In this document: positions 6,906 to 14,388 of the stretch, one piece after another
How the letters are laid out: each line of letters begins with the position of its first letter
Position numbering within the stretch: the first letter of the stretch is position 1
Source: Acidimicrobiaceae bacterium
GTDB lineage: Bacteria; Actinomycetota; Acidimicrobiia; Acidimicrobiales; RAAP-2
NCBI GenBank assembly: GCA_003152555.1
Contig: PMAL01000133.1
Coordinates: 9,284 to 26,245 of the forward strand
DNA length: 16,962 bases
Direction: 5' to 3'
Program-made: the position numbers and the translations under genes
The notes under the pieces: model-generated
Seen by the model: the letters and a program-made list of their open reading frames with translations, nothing else
The model's database searches: none
Told to the model about the DNA's origin: nothing

Positions 6906-7874
6906 ATGACACTCTCTTCACTTTGGGTCGTGGCCGAGCCCGCCAACGGTTCGTTCACCAGCACCTCATTGGAACTGCTCAGTCACGCGCGCACTTTTGG
7001 CGCGACGGTCTCAGCCGTGACGTGGGGCGACAACGGGTCGACGCTCGCCGCACAGGCGGGCGACTACGGAGCAACGACGCTCTACGACGTGGGTCCGCTG
7101 GGTGACGCGCTACCAGGTGTTCCCGTTGCATTGGCCATCGCGGCGCTGGTTGCGAGCGTGGGCGCTCCCGACGCGATACTCATTCCCACGAGCTACGACG
7201 GGCGTGACATAGCGGGGCGCCTGTCCGCGCGCTTGGACCGACCACTCTTAACGAACGTCACGGGGCTCACCGACGAGGGTGGACTGGTGACCGAGCACCC
7301 GGCCTTCGGCGGGATTCAGATGGTCAATGCCCGCTTCACCGGTGACGGGCCCGGCATCATTGTCGTGCGCGCTAAGTCTTTCGCCGCCGAACCTGCAGGC
7401 GGCGCAAGCGCGAGCGTCGTGAGCGCACCGCCCGGTGAAACGGGCGCATCGGGAAGCGCAAAAATAGTCCAGTCACATGTCGAAGAACGAAGCGGGCCAA
7501 AACTTGAAGAAGCGGCGGTCGTTGTCTCAGGTGGACGGGGCTTGGGTGAAGCAGACAAGTACGCGCTCATTGAAGAGATCGCGAAGTTGCTCAACGGTGC
7601 GCCTGGCGCGAGTCGGGCCATTGTGGACGCCGGTTGGGTGCCGTACTCCCATCAGGTTGGCCAGACCGGCAAGACCGTCAAGCCCACTGTCTACATCGCG
7701 TGCGGCATTTCGGGTGCCACCCAACACATGGTGGGCATGAAGGGATCGAAGAACATCGTGGCGATCAACAAGGATGCCGACGCACCGATCTTCCAGATTG
7801 CCGATCTTGGCATCGTGGGTGACGTGCATAAGGTGTTGCCGGCCCTGATAGAAGCGCTCAAAGCTCGCGGTTAA
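6906..7874 (+). CDS. etfA: Electron transfer flavoprotein alpha subunit (EtfA/FixB)
   Basis: Alpha subunit (322 aa), which carries the FAD of the EtfAB dimer. The N-terminal half (~1-165) is the pseudo-Rossmann domain. A flexible Ala/Gly/Ser-rich linker (~164-185) leads to the FAD domain, with SGGRGLG at 208-214, VGQTGKTVKP at 251-260, CGISGATQHMVGMKG at 266-280 and NKDADAPIFQIADLGIVGD at 288-306. All the expected cofactor-contact motifs are present and length is typical. It follows etfB by 7 bases with its Shine-Dalgarno in the etfB stop codon. The 81 bases after it contain a weak hairpin plus T-run before the MFS gene, so the transcript may end there. Confidence 0.97.
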   Translation: MTLSSLWVVAEPANGSFTSTSLELLSHARTFGATVSAVTWGDNGSTLAAQAGDYGATTLYDVGPLGDALPGVPVALAIAALVASVGAPDAILIPTSYDGRDIAGRLSARLDRPLLTNVTGLTDEGGLVTEHPAFGGIQMVNARFTGDGPGIIVVRAKSFAAEPAGGASASVVSAPPGETGASGSAKIVQSHVEERSGPKLEEAAVVVSGGRGLGEADKYALIEEIAKLLNGAPGASRAIVDAGWVPYSHQVGQTGKTVKPTVYIACGISGATQHMVGMKGSKNIVAINKDADAPIFQIADLGIVGDVHKVLPALIEALKARG

Positions 7875-7878
7875 CTAA

Positions 7879-7904
7879 AGAATCTTGGGCAATTCTGCGT
7901 TTTT
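7879..7904 (+). terminator. Weak candidate terminator after etfA
   Basis: AGAAT (7879-7883) can pair with ATTCT (7892-7896) around an 8-base loop, followed within 3 bases by five T (7900-7904). The stem is short and AT-only apart from one G-C pair, so the evidence is weak. Confidence 0.25.
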
Positions 7905-7955
7905 CGTTGGCCGTGACGCGGTAGGCGCGTTTCAATGCCTTTCGTTCCTTAGGAT

Positions 7956-9440
7956 ATGGCCACCGATATGACTTACGCTCCCAAACACGCGATGGTTCGG
8001 CGTTGGTGGACACTCGCGGTTTTGAGCACTGCGTCGCTCATGGTCGTGCTCGACGCGACCGTTATCAACATCGCGTTGCCGCGCGCGCAACTGTCTCTCG
8101 GATTCTCCACCGCCAATCGTCAGTGGGTCATCACGGCCTACGCCCTGGCCTTCGGTTCACTGTTGTTGCTTGGAGGTCGCCTGAGTGATCTTTGGGGGCG
8201 GCGCAATGCGCTCTACATTGGACTGACCGGCTTTGCGGTGGCGTCCGCGATTGGCGGCGCGGCCCACAGTTTTTCAATGTTGGTCACCGCACGCGCGATA
8301 CAGGGCGCCTTTGGTGCGGTGCTCGCCCCGGCGGCGTTGGCCACGCTCACTACCACGTTCCAAGATCCCAAGGAGCGGGCCAAGGCCTTTTCCATCTACG
8401 GCGCAATTACCGCATCGGGTGCCGCCATTGGCCTCTTGCTGGGGGGCGCGTTGACCCAGTGGGCCTCATGGCGATGGTGCCTGTTCATCAACCTGTTCTT
8501 TGCCGCCATTGCGCTGGTAGGTGTGTTGCTCTTCGTCATACCGGGAAAGAGCGAACACGACACAAAACTTGACGCGCTGGGCGCAGTGCTCGGTAGCGGT
8601 GGACTGTTCTTTGTGGTCTACGGACTGTCGCACGCCGTCTCGACCAGCTGGTCCGACGTGATCACCTGGGGCAGCTTGGTAATGGGCCTGCTGCTGCTCT
8701 TGCTATTTGTGAAATGGCAACAGCGATCAAAGTTCCCTCTCTTGCCGCTGCGCATCGTCATGAATCGCACGCGTGGCGGAAGTTTGATCGCGCTCTTTAT
8801 CACGAGCATCGGCATTTTTGGAATATCGCTTTTTCTCGCGTACTACTTGCAGACCACTCTTGGTTACTCGCCACTGCGCACGGGCGTCGCGTTCCTGCCG
8901 CTCGTCGCTGCCATTGCCTTTTCGGCGACGATGGCGAGCGCGCGACTGCTCGCCAAGACCGGTCCGCGTCCGCTCGTTCCCGCGGGCATGATCCTGGGCA
9001 TGCTGGGCACGGTCCTGTTCACCAGACTGACAGCCCATCCCGATTACATCGGACACGTGTTGCCGGGACTCATCGTTACTGGTCTCGGACTCGGTCTCAT
9101 CTTCGCCCCGGCCACGGCCAGCGCCACGGCCTCGATTAAGCACAGCGATGCGGGCGCAACCTCGGCCATGGTGAGCACCACCCAGCAAATTGGCGGCTCG
9201 ATGGGCACGTCGCTGCTCAACACAATTGCCGTGTCGGCGACGATGGGTGTGTTACGCCACAGTCATCCATCGTTCACGGCGGCCGCCGAGCGAGCGTACA
9301 AAACCCACGCGATTCTGCACGGATACTCAATGGCGTTCTGGTGGTGCGCGATCTTCTTCGGCGTCGGTGCGCTCGTGACGTTTGCGCTGCTCGAATCCGG
9401 CGTGCCCGAACTTGAAGGTGAGTTACTACCGCTGCTCTAG
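7956..9440 (+). CDS. MFS drug-type exporter, DHA2 family (EmrB/QacA-like)
   Basis: Integral membrane drug:H+ antiporter-type protein (494 aa) with about 14 predicted hydrophobic segments. VVLDATVINIALP (31-43) is the family helix-1 signature with D33. GGRLSDLWGRR (73-83) is MFS motif A. The ARAIQGAFGAVLAPAAL and GLLLGGALTQWASWRW regions correspond to motifs B and C. The exported substrate cannot be predicted. The start is unsettled: AGGA lies only 2 bases before the ATG at 7956, and the in-frame ATG at 7968 also fits, especially if TAGGAT (7950-7955) is a -10. No regulator (TetR, MarR) sits beside it. It converges on the SCO1664-family gene and shares its CTAG stop. Confidence 0.93.
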   Translation: MATDMTYAPKHAMVRRWWTLAVLSTASLMVVLDATVINIALPRAQLSLGFSTANRQWVITAYALAFGSLLLLGGRLSDLWGRRNALYIGLTGFAVASAIGGAAHSFSMLVTARAIQGAFGAVLAPAALATLTTTFQDPKERAKAFSIYGAITASGAAIGLLLGGALTQWASWRWCLFINLFFAAIALVGVLLFVIPGKSEHDTKLDALGAVLGSGGLFFVVYGLSHAVSTSWSDVITWGSLVMGLLLLLLFVKWQQRSKFPLLPLRIVMNRTRGGSLIALFITSIGIFGISLFLAYYLQTTLGYSPLRTGVAFLPLVAAIAFSATMASARLLAKTGPRPLVPAGMILGMLGTVLFTRLTAHPDYIGHVLPGLIVTGLGLGLIFAPATASATASIKHSDAGATSAMVSTTQQIGGSMGTSLLNTIAVSATMGVLRHSHPSFTAAAERAYKTHAILHGYSMAFWWCAIFFGVGALVTFALLESGVPELEGELLPLL

Positions 9441-10144
9441 ATGAGCGGCCAGGGGTAGGGAGGCCAGTCACTCTCTGCGTCGGGCATTGGGTAGCGCGCA
9501 CCATCGGCCAGTTGCTGCGCGCGAAACTGCGTGATCGCGAGTTCACCGGGGCTGAGGTACTGCGCCAACTCACCGGTCTCGCCTTGGGCGAATCGTTCCA
9601 CACGCTCACGCAGCGAGGGCTCAACTTCGAGTCCGGCGAACTCCCAGACCACGGTGCGGAGCTTGTCGATTTCGTTGAAGCACAGGCCATTGTCAATTGC
9701 CCAACATCGTGTCTCATCAAAGATCACGTGGCCCGCCTTGCGATCGGCATTGTTGGCAATGACGTCAAAGGCGGCCAGCGCGGCAAACCACGCAAAAAAA
9801 ACGCCATTGTCGCGCAATGTGAAGTAGTGGTCTTCAAGATTGTCGTCGACCCACCATTGCAGTGAACCTATGCCGAAAGGCGCGTCGTCGCGCGCAACCG
9901 TGGTGGGCACGAGGTCGGTCCCGAGCGCCACGTCTAATTCGTAGGCCGCGACCTCTCGACGCCAAAGTCCGTCCGCGAAGTCCCAGAGCGATCGTTCTCC
10001 GGCCTCGGCCTTGTAACAGGCCTGCGCGCTGCGTCCGTCGAGGCTCACTGTGACGAGCAGCGCTTGATTCGAAGATCCCGACACCCGGCCTTCAATCTCG
10101 ATTGACCCCTTGCTCAGTAGCGTGCGCTGTTCGTCGCGGTTCAT
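9437..10144 (-). CDS. SCO1664-family protein, possible PI3/PI4-kinase-like fold
   Basis: Soluble 235-residue protein recognised as the SCO1664 family, found in actinobacteria next to DUF3090 and a histidine phosphatase, as here. The family is distantly related to the PI3/PI4-kinase fold. Residues that could play kinase roles are K45 (CYKAEAGE), E64 (RREVAAYEL), the catalytic-loop-like stretch D127-VIANNAD-R135, and D151-N-G-L as a DFG-like metal site. Whether it has kinase activity, and on what substrate, is unknown; the residue roles are inference. It is the last gene of a four-gene - strand run, starting 5 bases after the DUF3090 stop. It ends in a CTAG shared with the MFS transporter. Confidence 0.82.
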   Translation of the reverse strand: MNRDEQRTLLSKGSIEIEGRVSGSSNQALLVTVSLDGRSAQACYKAEAGERSLWDFADGLWRREVAAYELDVALGTDLVPTTVARDDAPFGIGSLQWWVDDNLEDHYFTLRDNGVFFAWFAALAAFDVIANNADRKAGHVIFDETRCWAIDNGLCFNEIDKLRTVVWEFAGLEVEPSLRERVERFAQGETGELAQYLSPGELAITQFRAQQLADGARYPMPDAESDWPPYPWPLI

Positions 10145-10149
10145 GGTCG

Positions 10150-10632
10150 CTAGCGAATGGGAGGTCGGTGGCCGTTAGTGCGTGGACAGTCGTGGCCCCG
10201 CGGATCGAGTGGCCCGCCGCAGAGCGGACAGAGTGGCCGGCCGGCTTCAACAAGACGGGTGACCGCAATGGCGAGCCCACCGGCCCATTCCTTGGTGAGG
10301 GTCAGTTCCAACGTGTTGTCACCGTCGTCCACGGACTCGAACGTGACTTCGATGCTCTGGTTTTCTTCATTGATGGCGACGGCGATGTCGCCCGCGATGA
10401 AGTCCGACTCGTATTCGGGCTCCAGCGAGAAATCGTCGGGCAGGTGCGCGGGTCGACCCATGGTGCTCAGCACCTGGCCGAGCCATTCGGCGAGCGCGCT
10501 CAATTGCATCTTTTCGCACTTGACGATGACGAGACGTCGGCCCTCGCGTACCTGGAGCAGGAAGAGCCGATTGCCCACTTCACCGCGAACGCCCACCATT
10601 ACCCGGTCAGGATTTTGAAAGACGTAGTTCAT
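10150..10632 (-). CDS. DUF3090 family protein with C-terminal zinc ribbon
   Basis: 160-residue DUF3090 protein. The N-terminal part (~1-125) is a beta-rich domain starting MNYVFQNPDRVMVG and VGNRLFLLQV. The C-terminus PLCPLCGGPLDPRGHDCPRTN holds a probable metal site (C135, C138, H147 and/or C149), the conserved ending of the family. No biochemical function is known to me. Its start overlaps the phosphatase stop by four bases (ATGA, 10629-10632), so translation should be coupled. It is slightly shorter than the members I recall (about 180-200 aa), mainly at the N-terminus. The constant pairing of this family with a phosphatase and the SCO1664 protein suggests a shared pathway or complex. Confidence 0.85.
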   Translation of the reverse strand: MNYVFQNPDRVMVGVRGEVGNRLFLLQVREGRRLVIVKCEKMQLSALAEWLGQVLSTMGRPAHLPDDFSLEPEYESDFIAGDIAVAINEENQSIEVTFESVDDGDNTLELTLTKEWAGGLAIAVTRLVEAGRPLCPLCGGPLDPRGHDCPRTNGHRPPIR

Positions 10633-11264
10633 GAGGGTGTCAGTTCGCTGAGCGACGCGGTGCTATTGACGGTCAGCACCACGGGACCACCACTCGTAAA
10701 GCCAATGGCGCTCACCGAACATGTTGAGATGACGGTGCGCTGAAAGAGGTCGAGCGGCACGCCCTGAGCGTAGGTGACGGCCGCCTTTATTGGATCGGCG
10801 TGACTGACAACGACGATGGCGCGCCCGCGGTGCGTCCTGGCCAGTTTTTCGAGCGTCGACCACACGCGTTGCTGCATCTCGCCGAAGGATTCGCCGTCTG
10901 GGAAACGGAACGTGCTGGGGGAGTTCTGCACCGTTTTCCATTCCGCCTTGCGACTGAGCAGACTCAATTTCTTTCCCGTCCACGTGCCGAAATCGCATTC
11001 CAAGAGCCCTCGGTCAATGAACGGGCGAAGTTTCAACACCTTGGCAATCGGTGCGGCCGTCTCGCGCGCCCGTTCAAGCGGCGAGACGTAGAGCGCGACC
11101 GGCTTCTTGGTCAGTTCGCCCAAGCGCACGGCCACCGCCTCAGCCTGGGCAATGCCCCGCTCGGACAGATGGAGACCTGGCGCCCGACCCGGCAGGATTG
11201 TGCCGGTCGTGGCGGTGGCGCCATGGCGCACCAAAAGAATCGTCGTGAATGAGGAAGGACTCAT
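10629..11264 (-). CDS. Histidine phosphatase family protein (MSMEG_4193-like)
   Basis: Cytoplasmic branch-1 histidine phosphatase (phosphoglycerate mutase superfamily, 211 aa). The catalytic LVRHGAT has R13 and the phospho-accepting H14. R65 in SPLERARET binds phosphate, E89 in LLECDFGTW is the likely acid, and H155 in VVSHADPIK completes the pocket. The set is complete, so it is probably an active phosphatase. Its substrate is unknown; it is not a clear phosphoglycerate mutase or CobC. The context (DUF3090 and SCO1664 downstream) matches the actinobacterial MSMEG_4193 cluster. The start overlaps the FrhB-like stop by four bases (11261-11264), and the stop overlaps the DUF3090 start the same way. 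Confidence 0.92.
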   Translation of the reverse strand: MSPSSFTTILLVRHGATATTGTILPGRAPGLHLSERGIAQAEAVAVRLGELTKKPVALYVSPLERARETAAPIAKVLKLRPFIDRGLLECDFGTWTGKKLSLLSRKAEWKTVQNSPSTFRFPDGESFGEMQQRVWSTLEKLARTHRGRAIVVVSHADPIKAAVTYAQGVPLDLFQRTVISTCSVSAIGFTSGGPVVLTVNSTASLSELTPS

Positions 11265-12385
11265 GGGACGCTGAAGGGCAGTCGACGGGGACCGGGGTCC
11301 TGGTCTTCGGGCCAGCGCTTGCGCGACACCTGGGCCAAGCGGTGCAGTAGGGCGACGGCGCCCGGGTCATCGTCACCGGGCCGGGTCTCAATAAGTCCGT
11401 TCTCCTTCAATGCGCTCATGAGTTCGCGGCCCTTGTCAGTACGCACAATCACCAACGTCCAGTCGCCAAAGGCCCCGATGCCGCCGGTGGATATGTCGGC
11501 GTGCTCGGCAGCGAAATCCGGGCAGAGCTTGCACCCTTCACGAGTGAATGCGTGGGCCTCCTTCAAGGGGATTTCGTGCATGGCGCCGTCGTGTGTCCAA
11601 ATCTGAAACACGCCCTTGATGTTCATCTTTTTTATGTCGGCGCGCTTGATGTTGTACTTCGCTTCGAAGAGTCCTTCAAAAATGGAGTCGTCGAAGGTCT
11701 TTGAGCACATGAGGCCAATCGAGAGACTCAGGCGACGCGCAATCTTTCCCGCCTTGCGCGACTGCATCACGCCGGGGGCCGACGCCATGCAACCCATGCC
11801 CACCACCGCAATGCGCTCCGCGCCTTCTTTGATGGCGTCGGGGTAGGCGAGGAGATTTGCCGAGTAGGTGTAACGAGATTTCGCGGTGTCGAGCACTTCC
11901 TGGCGCGTGCGCGCGACCTGGGGCTGGGCCACCCACGTGGAACCGTCGCCCTCAAGCCCGCTGACGAGCGCCGCGTCGATCACGTCGTTTTCTAAGGCGT
12001 AGATCAACAGCGCCGACACGAATCCACCGTCCTGGCCGTTCTCGATGAGTTCTGGGTCGCTCGCGCGAGCGAGCAGGACGTCGCCGATGCCGTAGACCTC
12101 GTCGTTGGTGCGCTCTCGGGCAAACAACTTGGTGTCAATCTCGCTCTCCCAGTTGCGAAACCGCGGACAGGCGCGCGTGCACAGGGTGCAGCCGGTCTCG
12201 CCGTGGGTGCAGTCTTCGCGTCCGCCGTCAATATCGAGGTGCCAGGGCTGGTAGACACCGCCCTCTGAGTTGTAGTCCAGCACGTCGTGGGGACAGGCAA
12301 TGACGCAGGCGGCGCAACCGGTACAGAGTCCCGAAGTGACCACTTCGCTAAAGAGCTGGCGCCAATGTGGTTTGTCTAAGGCCAT
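11261..12385 (-). CDS. FrhB-like iron-sulfur flavoprotein (coenzyme F420 hydrogenase/dehydrogenase beta subunit family)
   Basis: 374-residue FrhB/FdhB-family oxidoreductase. An N-terminal two-cluster ferredoxin domain shows CTGCAACVIACP (C21, C24, C27, C31) and C59/C66/C69/C73 in the region ending CTLCTRACP. The family FAD/Fe-S domain follows, with NGQDGGFVSALLIYAL (~115-130), VVGMGCMASAP, LMCSKTF and EGCKLCPDFAAEHADISTG. Relatives reduce or oxidise substrates with F420 or ferredoxin; F420 use is plausible in actinobacteria but not shown by the sequence. No hydrogenase or formate dehydrogenase subunits accompany it, so it works alone or with an unlinked partner. It heads the phosphatase-DUF3090-SCO1664 run with a 4-base overlap. 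It lacks a Shine-Dalgarno and may be leaderless (TAGGGT 6 bases upstream). Confidence 0.9.
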   Translation of the reverse strand: MALDKPHWRQLFSEVVTSGLCTGCAACVIACPHDVLDYNSEGGVYQPWHLDIDGGREDCTHGETGCTLCTRACPRFRNWESEIDTKLFARERTNDEVYGIGDVLLARASDPELIENGQDGGFVSALLIYALENDVIDAALVSGLEGDGSTWVAQPQVARTRQEVLDTAKSRYTYSANLLAYPDAIKEGAERIAVVGMGCMASAPGVMQSRKAGKIARRLSLSIGLMCSKTFDDSIFEGLFEAKYNIKRADIKKMNIKGVFQIWTHDGAMHEIPLKEAHAFTREGCKLCPDFAAEHADISTGGIGAFGDWTLVIVRTDKGRELMSALKENGLIETRPGDDDPGAVALLHRLAQVSRKRWPEDQDPGPRRLPFSVP

Positions 12386-12391
12386 AGACCA

Positions 12392-12418
12392 ACCCTAGTA
12401 ATTCGTATTGACGTTCAA
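12392..12418 (-). promoter_or_regulatory. Candidate promoter for the frhB-like operon, predicted leaderless
   Basis: The - strand reads TTGAAC (complement of 12413-12418), a short 15-base spacer, then TAGGGT (complement of 12392-12397) 6 bases before the ATG at 12385. There is no Shine-Dalgarno. The short spacer lowers confidence. Confidence 0.4.
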
Positions 12419-12425
12419 GTCCAGG

Positions 12426-12431
12426 TACGCT
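12426..12431 (+). promoter_or_regulatory. Candidate -10 (TACGCT) for the Fpg-like gene, predicted leaderless
   Basis: TACGCT lies 7 bases before the GTG start at 12439. No ribosome binding site is seen and no -35 at normal distance is convincing. TTGACG at 12408-12413 is too close (12 bases). Confidence 0.3.
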
Positions 12432-12438
12432 GCGGCGC

Positions 12439-13224
12439 GTGCCTGAAGTACTTGAAGTCGAGTCGTATCGCCAGTTGGCCAGTGGAACCGTGGGCGCGAC
12501 GGTCGTTCGCGGTTGGGCCGACGGCTACGCCGCCAAGAAACTCTCGTCACCGAGCGCGTGGTCGCGCGCGGTAAAGAACCTGACGATTACTGACACGTCG
12601 CGTCGCGGAAAACTGTTGTTGCTGCACACCAGTGGCGTCACCCTCGGCATGCGCTTCGGCATGACCGGTGTATTGCTCATCGATGACGAGGCGGGCATCG
12701 ATGGTCTCTTCTACGGTCCGCATTCGTACCAGTCCGGTTGGATCCGCGGCGGACTGGAATTTGATGACGGGCGAAAACTCATACTGCACGACCCGCGCCG
12801 ATTGGGACGCTTCGAGATTGATCCCGACCTAAGTGAACTTGGTCCGGACGCGCTCACGCTTAACCGCAAAGAGTTTGACGAGGTGGTCCACGTGACACGT
12901 GGTGAGGGACGCGCGATCAAGGCTCGGTTGCTCGACCAATCGGTCGTGGCGGGAGTGGGCAACCTGCTCGCCGACGAGATTCTCTTCCGCGCCGGCATTG
13001 ATCCGCGAACTCCAACGGGCCTACTTAACGTAGACCAGAAGAATCGATTGTTTCGAGCATTCAACCTGACGATGCGAACCCTTCAGCGCCGAGGAGGTTC
13101 GCACCTGGGCGATCACATGCCGGCTCGATTCCCCGGAGGCCTGTGCCCGCGCGACGGGGGGCAGATGTTGAGCGAGACCATCGGTGGGCGCACGACCTAC
13201 TGGTGTTCGCTCCATCAGCACTGA
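12439..13224 (+). CDS. Fpg/Nei family DNA glycosylase with altered zinc finger
   Basis: Base-excision-repair glycosylase/AP lyase of the Fpg/Nei family (261 aa, GTG start). The mature N-terminus PEVLEVES supplies the catalytic Pro2 and Glu3. This fixes the start, because Pro2 must follow the initiator Met. K58 in RRGKLLLL and MRFGMTG match the family, as do HDPRRLGRF (117-125) and the H2TH stretch LLDQSVVAGVGNLLADEIL (164-182). The C-terminal finger keeps the arginine of RTTYWC (R251), but the four ligands read C236-x2-D239 and C256-x2-H259 rather than CxxC...CxxC. Substrate range (8-oxoguanine versus oxidised pyrimidines) cannot be told. It is divergent from the FrhB-like gene. The DedA gene follows 51 bases downstream. 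Confidence 0.93.
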   Translation: MPEVLEVESYRQLASGTVGATVVRGWADGYAAKKLSSPSAWSRAVKNLTITDTSRRGKLLLLHTSGVTLGMRFGMTGVLLIDDEAGIDGLFYGPHSYQSGWIRGGLEFDDGRKLILHDPRRLGRFEIDPDLSELGPDALTLNRKEFDEVVHVTRGEGRAIKARLLDQSVVAGVGNLLADEILFRAGIDPRTPTGLLNVDQKNRLFRAFNLTMRTLQRRGGSHLGDHMPARFPGGLCPRDGGQMLSETIGGRTTYWCSLHQH

Positions 13225-13275
13225 GATTCTCAGGTAACGCGCAACGTAGCATCGTCAATGGGCGAGACTGTATGA

Positions 13276-13884
13276 ATGTCCTCGTTCATTCAGCACTACG
13301 GCTACTTCGGTCTCTTTCTTCTCTCCGTGCTGTCGTCGGCGTGCATTCCGATTCCCTCGGAGGTGGCCTACGGCTTTGCGGGGGCGGCGTGCACCACCGC
13401 GATCACCGGTCACGCACAGTTTTCAATGTGGGCCGTCATTGTCGTGGGCACAGTTGGCTCGCTCGTGGGCGCAATCATTGCCTACGAAGTTGGACGCAGT
13501 GCGGGCCGAACGATTGTCGATCGATGGGGCAAGTGGCTGTTACTCACGCACCACGACCTCGACAGTTCGCAGCGATGGTTCGAAAAATATGGCACTGTCT
13601 CGGTGTTAGTGAGTCGGGTGATACCTGTTGTTCGATCCTTCATCTCCGTACCGGCCGGCATCGCCGAGATGAAGCGTGGCCTCTTTGATTTGCTCACTGC
13701 CATTGGCTCGGCGGTCTGGGTTGCCCTGCTCGCGGGACTCGGCTACGCCGCGGGCAAGAACTGGAATCACGTCAGCAAGGATTTCCACGCCGCCGAGTTG
13801 CCGATAATTGTCCTGGTGGTGCTGTTGTTAGTCGCGGGATTTTGGCACCGCGTGCGCACGGTGCGACGTCACAACTCGAGTTAA
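13276..13884 (+). CDS. DedA family membrane protein (VTT/SNARE-associated domain)
   Basis: Integral membrane protein of 202 aa in the DedA/VTT family. Several members act as lipid flippases or scramblases, for example for undecaprenyl phosphate or phosphatidylethanolamine. Hydrophobic segments fall near residues 8-28, 48-70, 136-160 and 172-192. The family core is present: GSLVGAIIAYEVGRSAG (~60-76), and FEKYGTVSVLVSRVIPVVRS followed by PAGIAEM (~102-131), containing the conserved R-x3-P-x2-R motif. The lipid substrate is not predictable. No strong Shine-Dalgarno precedes the ATG. TAGCAT at 13247-13252 could be a -10 giving a short leader, with a poor -35. Its stop TAA is in a TTAA shared with the converging peroxiredoxin gene. 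Confidence 0.9.
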   Translation: MSSFIQHYGYFGLFLLSVLSSACIPIPSEVAYGFAGAACTTAITGHAQFSMWAVIVVGTVGSLVGAIIAYEVGRSAGRTIVDRWGKWLLLTHHDLDSSQRWFEKYGTVSVLVSRVIPVVRSFISVPAGIAEMKRGLFDLLTAIGSAVWVALLAGLGYAAGKNWNHVSKDFHAAELPIIVLVVLLLVAGFWHRVRTVRRHNSS

Positions 13885-14345
13885 GGCGTGAGGGCGCCGA
13901 GCACTCGTCCCGCGTGGCCGTCGGCGTGGACTGCGTACCAGGCGTGTTCAATTGTCCCCGTTGGTCCCACCACGAACGTTGAGCGGATCACTCCAAGAAT
14001 CTTCTTGCCGTAGTTCATCTTTTCTCCGAACGCGCCGTACTCCGTCATCACCTTTTTATCGGGATCACTCAACAGGTCGAAGTTCAGCGAAAACTTTTTG
14101 CGAAAGGCCACGTGATCCATCGCAGCGTCAGGAGAGATGCCGAGTACGGTGACGCGCAAATTCTTGAATGCACCCAGTTGTTCATTGAACTGGCATGCCT
14201 CTTTCGTGCATCCCGGTGTGTCGTCAGCGGGATAGAAGTAGAGAACAACGCGCGTGTCAGCGAAGTCCTTCAACGAGACTTTTTTCCCGCTCTGATTCAT
14301 CAAGGTGAAGGCGGGTGCCTTCATTCCGGCCTCAAGTCGCGCCAT
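13881..14345 (-). CDS. bcp: Thioredoxin-dependent peroxiredoxin, Bcp/PrxQ type
   Basis: Cytoplasmic peroxidase (154 aa) that reduces H2O2 and organic hydroperoxides using thioredoxin. DDTPGCTKEAC carries the peroxidatic C46 and the resolving C51 five residues later, the atypical 2-Cys PrxQ arrangement. ISPDAAMDHVAFRKKFSLNF and LLSDPDKKVMTEYGAFGEK are also typical Bcp blocks. The ATG at 14345 is chosen because AAAGGA (complement of 14351-14356) lies 5 bases before it and the family begins there. An in-frame ATG at 14456 would add 37 residues unlike any peroxiredoxin. It is convergent with the DedA gene through TTAA and divergent from the DEAD-box helicase gene. Confidence 0.96.
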   Translation of the reverse strand: MARLEAGMKAPAFTLMNQSGKKVSLKDFADTRVVLYFYPADDTPGCTKEACQFNEQLGAFKNLRVTVLGISPDAAMDHVAFRKKFSLNFDLLSDPDKKVMTEYGAFGEKMNYGKKILGVIRSTFVVGPTGTIEHAWYAVHADGHAGRVLGALTP

Positions 14346-14350
14346 CGTGG

Positions 14351-14356
14351 TCCTTT
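14351..14356 (-). promoter_or_regulatory. Ribosome binding site deciding the bcp start
   Basis: The - strand reads AAAGGA, 5 bases before the ATG at 14345. It supports the 154-residue form. Confidence 0.7.
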
Positions 14357-14388
14357 CAGGTTTCGTCCAAAATTTGCCAACTCTCCGG

